DNA of 64,000 nt from NCBI GenBank assembly GCA_023614405.1, contig CM042687.1:69360992-69424991 (forward strand), read 5' to 3'. Each line of letters begins with the position of its first letter. Within the stretch, counting starts at the first letter, position 1. Position numbers and translations under genes: made by a program. Source of the DNA: Avena insularis (taxonomy: Eukaryota; Streptophyta; Magnoliopsida; Poales; Poaceae). Below the pieces are notes generated by a model. That model did not search any database, was not told where the DNA came from, and was given only the letters and a program-made list of their open reading frames with translations. This document shows positions 10,816-22,530 of this stretch, in pieces.

Positions 10816-11951
10816 CCAGTTGCCAAAGATAGAAGATATGTTTGACCAGTTGACCGGTGCCAAAGTGTTTTCTAAGATTGATCTTAGAACTGGGTATCAC
10901 CAACTCAAGATTGATCTTAGAGGATATTCCAAAGACGGCCTTCACCACCAGATATGGATTATACGAGTATACTGTCATGTCTTTTGGATTAACCAATTCC
11001 CCCGCTTATTTCATGAACCTCATGAATAAGATTTTTATGGACTTCCTGGATAAGTTTGTCGTTGTTTTCATCGATGACATTCTGATCTATTCCAAATCAG
11101 AAGAAGAACATGAGCTACACCTAAGGACCATCCTTGGAACCCTTAGGGAGCATCAGTTGTATGCCAAGTTTAGCAAATGTGAATTCTGGTTACAGGAGGT
11201 AGGATTCCTCGGACATATCATATCAGCCAGAGGAATTGTCGTTGACCCTGCAAAGGTGAAGGATGTGGAAGATTGGCAAGCCCCAAACACTCAAACCCAA
11301 GTTCGTGCATTTCTCGTATTAGCGGGATACTACCGCAAGTTCATAGAAGGATTTTCGAGTATCGCCAGACCAATGACCCAGTTATTGAAGAAAGATAAGA
11401 AGTTTGAATGCATGGACAAATGTGAAGCGAGTTTTCAAGAACTCAAGAGGAGATTGGTTTCAGCCCCAATCTTGATCATGCCGGATATTATGAAGCCTTT
11501 TGATGTGTATTGTGACGCATCCAAGATCGGTCTCAGATATGTGTTGGTGCAAGAAGGCAAAGTCATATCATATCTATCCCTACAACTGAAGCAACATGAA
11601 CAGAATTATCCTACCCATGACCTTGAACTAGCAGTCGTAGTTCTAGCCTTGAAGACATGGAGGCATTATCTTATGGGAAACCGTTGTGAGATTTATTTGG
11701 ATCACAAGAGCCTGAAGTATATATTCACTCAGAAGGAGCTGAATATGAGGCAGAGAAGATGGATTGAGCTAATCACGGAATATGATCTGGACATCCACTA
11801 TCACCCCGGTAAAGCCAATGTGGTAGCAGATGCCCTTAGCAGATTGTCGTGCCGCTTGAACTCTATGATTCTGAAGGAGCAACCAAGTTTGCACAAGGAG
11901 ATGGAGGATTTCCAAATGGAATTAGTAAGTGAAGGATTTTGTCTAGCATAG
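10816..11951 (+). pseudogene. Reverse transcriptase (palm onward) and RNase H of copy A
   Basis: RT resumes after the solo LTR with [21 protein letters not shown] frameshift near 10910 coincides with a repeated ATTGATCTTAG. Next come the catalytic box [13 protein letters not shown] (near 11055-11095), the connection region, and RNase H. RNase H has [12 protein letters not shown] (first Asp), the [16 protein letters not shown] helix (Glu) and [13 protein letters not shown] (Asp). The frame ends at 11951 after a 1-nt loss near 11938. RNase H removes the RNA strand from hybrids. Both active sites look intact at residue level, but the protein is split by insertion and frameshifts. Confidence 0.85.
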
Positions 11952-12359
11952 AACTTCAACCAACTTTGATCAGTCAGATCAAGGAGGCGCAGAAAGGAAA
12001 TGCTAGTATCGACGGAATCAAACGTCGTATAGGTATAGGCAAAGTACCCAGATTCACCGAAGATGAAGAAGGAGTGTTGTGGTACAAAGGACGTCTCTGT
12101 GTACCAGCAGATTCAGAGTTGAAGGAAACTATTTTGAAAGAGGCCCATGATACTGTTTATTCTATCCACCCCGGAGGGACAAAGATGTATCAGGATCTGA
12201 AGGTGCAATTTTGGTGGCATAAGATGAAGAGAGAAATCGGAAGCTATATAGCCAAGTGTGATATATGTCAGAGAGTCAAGGCGGGACATCAGAGACCCGC
12301 AGGACTGTTGCAACCATTGCAGATTCCGGAATGGAAATGGGATTAAGTTGGAATGGACT
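11952..12359 (+). pseudogene. Integrase N-terminal zinc domain of copy A
   Basis: The frame opens at 11939 and shows the HHCC zinc-binding pattern: HDTVYSIHPGG supplies the histidines and [13 protein letters not shown] the cysteines. It then reaches [12 protein letters not shown] and a TAA at 12344, where D has TTC. The CACTA element enters 13 bp later, at 12360, between the zinc domain and the catalytic core. The core continues at 18471. Confidence 0.85.
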
Positions 12360-13060
12360 CACTATAAGGAATCTGGCTATATATGACCCTCAATTTTCGT
12401 CACAGAATCGTCATAGTAGTCTGTTTATGACGATTCTATGACGATTTTGAGATCGTCAAAAGCTGGGCGTCGCAAATGAACTATAACGACGTTTTTGGTA
12501 AAATCGTCATAACCGTCTATGACGATATTGAATCGTCATAACATCTATGACGATCCAATATCGTCATGGACCATCTAGCCAGGCCAGCTCAGATCCTACG
12601 TGGTTGATCCTACGTGGCAAAATTGTGACGAAATGAAATCGTCTTAAATCAAAATCAGCCCAGTCCATTTTAGTGATCTAAATGGGCTGGCCCAATAATT
12701 CTACCCTTTTATTTGCTAGGCCTTGGCCTTTTTAGGTTTGTCACTTTTGGGCCTTGCCTTCTTTCGGTACACTTATTTATTTTCAGATTTGTTACAATAT
12801 ATTTTGGGCCACAGCCTTTTTAGAGCCCAAATACATTTCATCCAGTCCAGATTTCTGCTATTTTTTAACTAGAATTTGCATTTTCATTTCTGGAATTGCT
12901 TTAGCCATGCAATAAATCGAGAAAATACACGAGAGTTTGCAAATACATTAATAAAATACACCATTTTCAGCAAATACACAACATGCAAGATAATTTATCA
13001 GCAAATAGCAGGCTCATAAATGCACATCCAAGATTACAATTCAGTATTTACATTAACTTA

Positions 13061-14160
13061 TTAGCAAATAGCACCAATTGCAACATATGCTAGGCACCAA
13101 TAAGTTAACCAAGAAATACACCACGTCCAAGCTCCAGGATTATCTCCTACCAAAATGGTGTTACCATTCTCGACACCACTAGCTCCATGATCACCAAGTG
13201 CACATCTAGGATTTTCTCCTACCAAAATGGTGCTCCTGTAAAAAAAACAAGAAATTATGGTTATGACTATCAAGTCAGAATTAAAGCAATATCTTTTAAC
13301 AATAACATAAAATAGCAAGAAACAAAACAAACACAAATCTACAAGCAGCTAGATGATACTATAGCCTACAATTATACTATAGCCTACAACGATACTATAG
13401 CCTACCAATAAGGGAAAGCTCATCACAACTTGCACAAACAACAACAAATGTATGTTACATCACAATGAATGATTGCACAAGATAAACAAGCAATATAGAA
13501 ATGCCAAGTTACAGAAACTACATCACAAATATGATTTTCCTCCAGGGTTTTCCATACAACAATAGTAGTAGATAATACCGAGTAGATAAGAACTAATACG
13601 CTTCAAGTTTGGTTTGCAAAGACAAGAAACAAGTATATTTGTGGATTCACTAGAGAACTTTTCTCAGCTCAAAAGCTGGGAAATGCTTCATATCATGTTG
13701 TTTCTCGCTAATTACAGAAACTCGAGACATACATCTAGTACTTCATATCATGTTTTTTCTTGCTACTTATTAAAAACTACGCGCACATGAAAATATGGAA
13801 AATGATAAAAATGCAATCAAGAACCAGATCTGTCTTAGTATCTTAATACTACCAACCATGCATCAAGTGAATAAATAAAATAGAAAATCAAATGCCATGT
13901 GAAAAGCTGCATTAGTGTAAGCAGACTATCACAACAAAGACACAGTCCAAATCTCCAATAAGATCATTAGGCATCGGCAGGAACAAAACCATAGACATAA
14001 CAGCAAAGCCACACATGTAACCATTACTAATTTGTTTTTCACACAATCAATAGTTGAGCATTCCTATTACCTTGAGGCCGGCGACGTACTCCAGGGATGT
14101 TGCAGGTGCTTGTCGGTGTACCATTATGCGCTCCTGCATGACCATCGGTTATGAATAAAA
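13061..14160 (-). other. Exon-like pieces inside the CACTA element, identity unknown
   Basis: On the minus strand, a piece near 14160-14070 ends at a possible splice donor (CTCAAGGTAATAG). A piece starting near 13217, after a T-rich tract and an AG, carries two near-identical copies of CTCCTACCAAAATGGTG (plus-strand wording, at 13145 and 13216). These could be remnants of a transposase gene or a captured gene. I cannot assign a family. Confidence 0.25.
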
Positions 14161-17100
14161 AACTACATGAGCAACTCGAAATAGCTATTAGTAGCATCTC
14201 ATGACTGATGATACCATGATTTGAAGAGACAAGTGGATAGAAAGCTTTCACCAAGCATCTGCACAAATTATACAAGTTATTTCCTCTTGACCACAATCAT
14301 CAGTACTCGATTCAACTCTATGGTGAGATGGTATACTAGTAATAACAGATGCTCAAAGCACAATTTACAAGTACAATATGTTAAATAAAGTACAATTGTA
14401 CAATGTAGTAGAATCTAGATAAAATCATAGATATACACTACGTGGCACATTTCAACAAGGATCTACTACAACAAAAACATGTTTGCTCTTAAAACAACTT
14501 GTCGGCAATTGCTTGAAACTTGAAAGAAACTAAATTATATCATCAAATGTTAATACAACCCTAAAATTTTTCCTTAGATTGACTGTTATGTGTACATATG
14601 GCCTTAGGCCAATCTAGAAACAATCAATCAATCCCAGTGCAGACTAAGAGATCTAGTAAGTGTCTTAGAAGAATAAACCTGACGTCAAGACAATCCAGTT
14701 GACATTGGAATGAAAGACTAGCAATGCCTTAAAAATTACGAACACACCAGCTTTTAGTCCATTCAAGATGGTAGAGGGGAAATAGGAGGTCTATAAGAGG
14801 TTACCAGAGAGAAGACCGCCACTATAAGCAATTACCAGAGAGAAGACCGTCACACGGGAGGGTTTACTTGCTATTCCAGGTCAAGAAGGTGGTCTATAGA
14901 AATGGGAGGATGTGATGCGAGAACCAGGCAAGTAGAGTGGATTGAGGGATATCTGCACAGAAACACGTACAGTACAGTACATAAATTGAAGTAGAGATCT
15001 ATTATAGCACAAGCAAGGAGAATGCTGAAATGCATGCGAGCATCCTTGTGCAAGTTATGGAACACCGAAACTGTTAACAGCCCATACCAAGTGTATGCCA
15101 AGTTAGCTCCATCGCGTTGACAGAAGACAGTGCTATAAATGAATAGAAAAGGCAAAGGAGAAATCATGGAGACTTGAAGTTATGGACAGAGAACATAGGA
15201 AACACACCACCAACGTTTAAAGTTGGCGTTTGGAAGTGTTTTTTAATATTATTTGACTGACTGACTTACTTCAGCATAGCAACCAGTTTTTCTCTGCACA
15301 TAACTACATAAATGATTACCTTGATGTAAAGTTCGTGAACTTCCTGGAAGAAACATTTTATCACATCCTCACTTCGTGAGTCATGAAGCAACATAAATCT
15401 AGTATGTGGCAAACTGGCTATTAAGAACACAATGATACTAATACAAGGAAAGAATGAACAGAATGTCACAAGGAAAATCGTGAGCCAGACCTCACACAAG
15501 GTTTTGGCTCTATTAAAGACAACACATCTAAGTATTCAAATGATATGACCAGCAGTTAGATAAACAGACACAACAAGATCGTTGAATCTATCTACTGACT
15601 TCGGAAACCTGATAGTGCATCAAAAAAGGAATGGTTATGTGAAGCCAGAAGCAACAAAATCTGCACATAATATAAGGGTTTGTTTTAGGGGAAAAGCACA
15701 TAATATACTGGTACCCATGAATATTTAGATGCAGAACACTTCATTATTCTATATGATATAGAATATTTTTATGTGGAGGAAATTATCTCAACTAAAAAAA
15801 ATAAACTAAGAAACCTACCTTTTCAAACAAAGGGAAAAAGCTGAATAGTGCAGTGAATGATAAAGGCTCTATTAGACTTTGACTAATTTCATTGATTCTC
15901 TCCATTGTCTGCACATCAAAGAAAACATTGTCTCTATTCCAAGTGCCATTAAATTCTGTATTATTTCCTTAATCACCTCCCTTACATGTTGGTGGCGTAC
16001 ATCCTCTCATGTATCACTATGTGATGCAAGCTTGCTTACGAAAACAATAACGATTCAGCTTAATGAACAGTTTAGCCAATTCTATCCACAAAGAGCACCA
16101 CGCGCCCACCCAAGATCTGATTCTTCAAGCAATTTATCAAACTTAGCGTCTGAATAAAGAAACAGTCCATATATACTAAGCATCTCATATAAGTCCATCA
16201 TATTTCTAATCTATATGTCATGTAATCTGATGTATAACAAAGAAAACTTTGCCTAGCTATGCAATAGAACGAAAATAGCAGGAGTTAATTGGCAGACCAA
16301 CTTACCAGAGGTCCAAAGTCCAAACTGATGCAAGAAATAATCTGTTAGGTACCACTGTACCACACCAGAATCTGACCGTTGGCTTCACTGATACCGTGTG
16401 GCTGCTGCTGCCATCTCTGGGCCGAGGCAGCAACAACGGACGGGTCTGGCACTGCCGCTGCTCCTCCGTGTGGATACCGAGGTCAGAGACACCGGATCCG
16501 TGCGGGAATCCACTATGTAGGAATAGTTGTACTTGGCAGTGTTTACATGAAAGTGTAAAGTGGAGACAATTATTTCCAATATCAAGCTATATATATATAT
16601 ATGCATGTTTTAAGAAATATAAAAAATAGAATATATATCTAGCAAGTGAGTGACAAATATGCATGGCAGCAGTGCATGAAAGGACTGCATCAACACCATT
16701 AAAAGGTTCAATAAAAGCAGCACACACCAATGCAAAATCCATATTTGCACATCAGAAATACATAGTAACAGAGAACTGCATATCTGTTTCCTTAGACCGC
16801 CAGCGACAAACATCAACTGAATCTAATGAACTAAAATAACTAACATTACCACATGCCATACTCACCTCTGAATCTGATACTCCCTAAACTTGACAAAACT
16901 GTCATTAGAAGAAATCATGTGATGACAAACCTCAATTTGTGATGTTATTCACAGAAAAGTTTCAGTGAGTGGCTTATTTTTTCTCAAGAATATTTCCGCG
17001 AAACTTTTTCATGAATACTACAACGGGTACATCTAGGATATCCGTTTACTTAGACTGCTAGTGGAAAACACCAACTGAACTCGTGACAAACTAACATTAT

Positions 17101-17340
17101 GATTCCCTGCATCTTAACACTCACAGAAGCTGGCCTAACAGTTATTAGAAAAAAGTATGTGCTGAAAAATCTAATTGTGCAATTATATTCACGGAAGAAA
17201 ATCCAGTGGATGACTCGATTCTTCTCATGAATAATTCTAGAAAACAAATTCATGGATACTACAACTGGTATAGCTAGGACGCAAAATGGGCGTGGAATTT
17301 TCACATCCGACAATCCACCTTCATCATTATAATTATTCTA

Positions 17341-17649
17341 CTAGAGTACAGATAAGGCCAACTTTACATAGGGTTCGGCGTTGGCGGAGGAGACGAAGTG
17401 CGCACGGCTGTGGGGCCCTCCGGAGACGGAGACGGAGACGACCGGGGACACGACGCGGAGGGAGAGGAGCGGCGAGGTGGACCTGGAGACCAGGAGCGCA
17501 GCCCTCTGCACCACCGCCGGGCTCGCCATGGCCTGCAAGAAGATGGTCAGGAGGAGGGTTACAAATGTCAGGAGGCTACAACAAGATTGAATGGTGGTGA
17601 GGAGGAGGAGGGAGCTCACGAGTGTGGAGAAGGAGGTCGCGGCCACCAT
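17341..17649 (-). pseudogene. Probable captured gene 5' end in the CACTA element
   Basis: The minus-strand frame of 102 codons starts at an ATG in a GC-rich context. A possible intron acceptor (CTTCTTGCAG) precedes a second ATG about 40 codons in. From there the peptide begins MASPAVVQRAALLVSRS and stays rich in Ser, Val and Arg with few acidic residues, as in organelle-targeting presequences. It may end at a splice donor GTAAAG near 17365. GC content and codon pattern differ sharply from the AT-rich CACTA body, as expected for a transduplicated host gene fragment. The parent gene is unknown, and CACTA-internal noise remains possible. Confidence 0.4.
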
Positions 17650-18470
17650 TGGATGGGAGAAGAGGTTCTAGGATGGAGTTGGTACCCTGCCTCTCCTTCG
17701 CTGGCACCGCCCGCCGTCCCCTCCTTCACCGATGTCGAGCGACACCCACGTCCTGCTCCTCACTGGACAACCAGGATCTAGGCTAGGGTTTCATCGGGTC
17801 TGTCTTCGGGCACAGGGGAGAAATCCCGTGAGGGGAGATGGGTCGCGGGTGAGCTGGAGGTGGTCGCGGGCGCTGGAGGACTGGGGTGGCCGCCGGGGAA
17901 GGAGGAGGATTGGATGTTGGCGGAGGCGGCGCGCGAGGAGACGAGGGAGGAAGTCTGTGCGATGGGGTGAGTCTCTCCGTGAGTGGGGTGGGTGTGGTTG
18001 GTTGGATGCGGCCTGACCTAGTCCAAGTTTTGGTCTCCCGCGGCCCAAAATCGAAACCTCCGGCGCCAAAATCAATTCGGCAGCCCGCGCTAAGTTTGCT
18101 CCGATTTTTTTGGTGGGTGAGAGAGAGATCACCGTAGGACATAATTGAGGAATATTTGACACATAAGATGACACATAGACGTAACAGGTGATGTGGCTGC
18201 TACGTCATTTAAACATTTTGCGAATTAAAAGTTACGACGATATAAAATCGTCATGATCTTTACAAATAAGGTCCTATGTTTTTACGCCCGCGTTATGACG
18301 ATTTTGTATAAGAAAGTTACGACGATTTTTGTCTAAATCGTCATAATTATGTAGGGTTTTGGCCTCTCTAGATGGTTTAAGACGATTTTGTGTAAAATCG
18401 TCATAGATGTATGACGATTTCATCTAGGGTCACTGACAAATGGTCATAAATCAACACATTTCTTGTAGTG

Positions 18471-19528
18471 ACTTTATCACCGGATTTCCAACTTCTAGTA
18501 GGGGAAGTGACTCTATTTGGGTCATAGTTGATAGACTGTCCAAGGTAGCCCATTTCTTACCAGTCAAGACCACTTACCAGAGCTCGAAGCTAGCGGAGTT
18601 GTAAATCGCTAGAATCGTCAGTTTGCACGGAGTTCCCAAGAACATTGTGTCAGATCGAAGAACTCTGTCTACCTCGAGATTTTGGAAGAAAGTCCAGGAA
18701 GGACTGGGAACCCGACTAGATTTTAGCACAGATTATCACCCTCAAACCGATAGACAAACGGAGCGAGTAAATCAAATACTCGAAGATATGTTGAGAGCCT
18801 ATGTGCTAGAGTATGGATCTAAATGGGAAGATTTTCATCCTTTCGCAGAATTTTCTTACAACAACAGTTATCAAGCTAGTTTGCAAATGGCCCCATTTGA
18901 GTTCATGTATGGAAGGAAGTGTCGTACCCCTTTGAATTGGTCAGAAGTAGGAGAGAGTCAGATATTCGCACCCGACATCATACGAGAAGCAGAAGAGAAA
19001 GTTCACAAGATCCATGAGCACCTCAAGACCGCCCAATCCAGATAGAAGAGTTATGCCGACAAGAGACGTCGAAACCTCGCTTTCAATATCGGAGATTTTG
19101 TGTATCTCAAAGTGTCGCCTTTGAAGGGAATGCAGCGTTTCTAGCCCAAAGGAAAGTTAGCCCCCAGATATATCGGACCTTTCAAGATTCTGAATCGTCG
19201 AGGAGAAGTATCGCATCAACTGGAACTGCCAGAGGAGATGTCAGCAGTGCATAATGTGTTCCATATATCGTTACTTCGCAAATGCCTTGAAGTCCCGGAG
19301 AAGACTGAAGTTTTCAAGAACCTTGATCACCGCACCATAGAGATCAACGATGACCTGACGTATCCTGAAGTACCCATCCGTATTTTGGAGGAAGCTTTCA
19401 GGACCACCAAGACCAGAAGCATCAAGTTTCTCAAGATTCAGTGGAGTAACCACACTGAAGAAGAAGAAGCTATCTGGGAGCAAGAAGATCACATCAAGGC
19501 GGAGTTTCCCAATCTTTTTAAGTCCTAG
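18471..19528 (+). pseudogene. Integrase core, C-terminus and chromodomain of copy A
   Basis: The core continues after the CACTA element. The second catalytic Asp lies in SDRRTLS (SDRGTQF in D, so flanking residues are altered) and the Glu in QTERVNQ. Further parts are AEFSYNNSYQAS and MYGRKCRTPLNW, then the GPF motif of the C-terminal domain (near 19178). The last 50 codons form a chromodomain (YPEVPIRILEEAF, then IKFLKIQWSNHTEEE) ending at 19528. Stops: TAA near 18602, TAG at 19043 and TAG at 19142, the last shared with D. In this group the chromodomain is thought to steer integration to modified histones. Confidence 0.85.
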
Positions 19529-19570
19529 TTTTCTTATTTCTTCTTTTTCAAATCTTGGGGCGAGATTTTG

Positions 19571-19587
19571 TATAAGGAGGGAAGGTT
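19571..19587 (+). other. Polypurine tract of copy A
   Basis: The purine run AAGGAGGGAAGG directly precedes the 3' LTR. It would prime plus-strand cDNA. Confidence 0.8.
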
Positions 19588-20856
19588 TGTAACATCCCAA
19601 AAATATTGAACAATGATTATCCAAATTCCAAATCACCAAAATTAGGGTTAACAAAAACTTTTGTTAATTAACATCATATGAATGCATGTCTGAATGTGAT
19701 GATTGTATGAATGCATGAATGGACTTGTGTGATTGATATAAATAGCAAGGAATGGTTTAAAGATGAAAAGAACATCATCTAAAACATTTCCATGCAGAAC
19801 AAAATCAAGAGAAAATCAAAAACAAATCAAATAAGCAAATGGTCATTTTTGCCAATCTTGCCCACTAGACCACTTTGAGTGTTTCTAGTCCAAGATTTCA
19901 AACATAAACTTTTCCATTTCTTTTAACCCCTTGCTAGACCAAGTAAAAGTGAATCAAAGCCCACCATTCAAACTTACAGAAACATTTGGCAACTTGATTC
20001 AAATGATAATTCAAAATGGAATCTTTAACATATGTGAAGATCACCCATTTTCAAAACCCAACCAAACCAGTGCACCTTGACCAATCCAATCAACCAAAGA
20101 CTCCCTAGTATGTAACTAGCACACCCACAAAGTTTGAATCAAAAATTCAAATTTGAATCTCTTTCGGCCATTTCATCAAACACCTTGCAAACACTAAACC
20201 AACAAACATCAAACACTATTAGGAACAGTGATTTTGGCCTAACTTGTTCCCTCTCTGGTTCACAGCAAGCTATTAGTAGATCATCTAGCCCATTTAACAA
20301 GCTTTAGCACCACTGTGAGCTTGCCATAGCCATCAATGGTGACCATGCCGAACTCACCTTGCCACCCCTCAGTCGACAGCAAGCTAGAAGCTTCTCTAGC
20401 CTCGCCAACCTTGTATAGCAGGCACTCCACCATCCATCGCCACCCCCTGTCCAAGCCTCGAGCACTGCCATCCCCTGGACCACATAACTTGAGCATGCCC
20501 AGCCTCTCTGCGAGTGTGCCGAGAGCGCGCCAGAGCGCCACCCACGACGCACGCCCACAAACCGCGCGCCGCCCTCACCGCGTGCAAGCAGGATTGCCAC
20601 CACCCCAGGAACACCCCAGACACACCCGTTCGCCACCGTGCGACCTGTATCACCTGTGCGCCATTAAAACTATCGTCGGACCCGCCCAGAGCGCCGCGAT
20701 GTTCCGACCGTCTCGCACCGCCCCATGCCGCGTAACCATGCCGTTGAGCTTAGCCAGGGAACACATCACCGTCCCCTACCTTTGCCCATGCCCATAGCTC
20801 GCTGTAACGACGATACCGACGAGCTCCGCACGCGCCCTTCGGTCCCCTTCTGGCAC

Positions 20857-20865
20857 TATAAATAG
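20857..20865 (+). promoter_or_regulatory. TATA box of the copy A 3' LTR
   Basis: TATAAATAG sits 1269 bp into the LTR, matching 1257 bp in the 5' LTR. Confidence 0.6.
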
Positions 20866-22425
20866 AGGACACCCTTGATCGATTTCTTCACTCCATATCA
20901 CTCCCCTCTCTCTCAAAACCACCCTCACTCACTCCCGGAGCAAGGTGAGCAACATATCACCGGAATTTGGCCGGAGTCTATCAAGGAGGAGGAAGAAAGG
21001 AGCCGTTGATTGGAGCCACCCTAGGAGAAGCCGCTGGTACCAGGAGGTTCGCTGTCATGGACTTCGTCGTTCGCCCCCATTGCCGAGCCTCGCTTGAGCC
21101 CCGGTGAGCCCTCGTAGACCCCCACTGGACGCGCTAGGGTTCTGTCTTGCCGGCGTTTCCCGACATGGATGATGACCACAGCCGTTGGATTAGAGTTTGA
21201 TCGTGCGATCCACATCACCCCATACCGCTTCGCATCCCCTGTCTCACTGACTGGTGGGGTCACTCACTTAAACCCACTCGCGTGTGCGCTGTGCACCGTG
21301 GGCTAGCCCAGTTAACATCCCGCGCAACCCAGTAATTCAAATTTAGATTTATTCTTTTAGTTTCAAACCTAGTTCTGTACCTAGATTCAAAAATCAACCC
21401 AGCTCGATTCACTGAACCAAAATGCATGAAACCAATTTTGTTAGAAAGGTACTGGAATTTTTAATCCAGGCCCGTTTGATTCAATTCATTTGGAATTGCA
21501 GATCACACCTATAGTAAAAATAACAAGGAAGAAGATTTTATGCATTCAAACATTTTTCAAAATTCAACCACAAAAGCTTTTGAGTTGATTCCAACTCTCA
21601 AAAATCATATTTAACTATACCTTTCAGAATATATAAAAATATATAGGTTTACTTGCAGAAATAATGGACAAGTAATAAAAGAATGCCTCATAGGCCATTC
21701 TAGGCACTTTATTTAATTAAAATAAAAGGGTTAAACCTTATTAAATTGTGACACCACTTTAAATCACATTCCCATGTACTAAAATATGTGGTGATGACAT
21801 GTGTCAACATGATCCCATGTTTGAGTTGGAGAATATTAAACCTTAAGTAGTTTTTCAATGAGTAGAAATTACTTTTCTAAAATAAAGGAAATATAACTAT
21901 TTGCCTTAATCCTTGTGATGTTTGTGATGATGCTAGATCATCTAGTTAAAACCTTGGTGTGATAAATAGAACTAGTTAAGTAATGTTTGGTGATTGTGTA
22001 CCTCGTATTTATGTATATACGCTAGTACCGACCAAGGATATGAGGAGGAAGGAGAATACTACGAGGAAGAAGCCGAGGAGAACTTCAACCACTGCTCTGC
22101 ACAAGGCAAGCCTATACTTGCAATCTTGCAAACCTCCCTATACAATTTGACTTAGCAAGCTAATCCTTGCTGGTTCATACTATTATCTTAGCAAGCTAAA
22201 CCATGCAAGTTTTACTTGCCAAGCTTACCCCACTTGATACACAATCCTAGTGTTTTTTGCAAGCTTAGTTATTTTATTTCTTTATCAAAGCTTTCTATTA
22301 AGGTTACTTGATAACTTGTAGGATTTATAAAGATATCTGAAGGTAGCATAAAGAGCATAAAACTTGACCTAAGTGAGATAAATCTCGATGTCATCCAGAG
22401 GCATGAGATTGAACTTAGATAAGAT

Positions 22426-22530
22426 ACACTTGATTACCACCCCTCATTAGTGTTTACCACCACTTGTAGATGCTAGTGCTAAGCATAAAACTAAGATGGG
22501 AACACTTGATTACCACCCCTCATTAGTGTT
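22426..22530 (+). repeat. 29-bp direct repeat ending at the A/B junction
   Basis: The 29 bases at 22426-22454 and at 22502-22530 are identical (both begin ACACTTGATTACC and end TTAGTGTT). The second copy is out of LTR order and abuts inverted copy B at 22531. GTT at the junction also precedes the same point in the intact B LTR (…GAAGTT|CTCCTCGG), a 3-bp microhomology. Confidence 0.9.

Larger units (their letters stand above)
12360..18470. mobile_element. CACTA (En/Spm-type) DNA transposon, probably non-autonomous, 6.1 kb
   Basis: Left end CACTATAAGGAAT and right end ATTTCTTGTAGTG are imperfect terminal inverted repeats. Flanking ACT (12357-12359 and 18471-18473) is the 3-bp target duplication expected for CACTA elements. 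Many copies of ATGACGAT and its complement cluster near both ends (about 12397-12560 and 18235-18425), the sub-terminal repeats bound by transposase in this superfamily. I see no long transposase ORF. The middle is AT-rich with only short ORFs, and a GC-rich block (17290-18140) looks like captured gene sequence on the minus strand. It would depend on transposase supplied elsewhere. Confidence 0.88.
1375..22530 (+). mobile_element. Copy A: Tekay-like chromodomain Gypsy retrotransposon, 3' LTR truncated
   Basis: Order seen: 5' LTR 1375-5403, initiator-Met primer site, ORF0, gag, protease, RT, RNase H, integrase, chromodomain, polypurine tract, 3' LTR from 19588. A Copia solo LTR at 8588 and a CACTA element at 12360 interrupt it. 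Domain order and the C-terminal chromodomain place it in the chromovirus branch, probably Tekay/Del. The 3' LTR stops at about 22507; a 23-29 bp filler then joins it to inverted copy B at 22531. All ORFs are broken. Only the left flank (Y) survives, so no target-site duplication can be tested. Confidence 0.88.
19588..22530 (+). repeat. 3' LTR of copy A, truncated, with filler at its end
   Basis: It starts TGTAACATCCC and follows the 5' LTR motif for motif, including TATA at 20857-20865, up to the equivalent of about 4285. From about 22507 the sequence returns to an earlier stretch of the same LTR (copy at 22426-22454), then joins inverted copy B at 22531. About 1.1 kb of LTR end, including the palindrome module, is missing. 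The 87-nt exon-2-like frame at 22019-22105 is open here. Confidence 0.88.

Noticed and set aside
17398..18016. Plus-strand Arg/Gly-rich ORFs in the CACTA GC block
   Set aside because: Low-complexity translation of GC-rich DNA. The minus strand gives the more gene-like reading, so these are not listed as genes.
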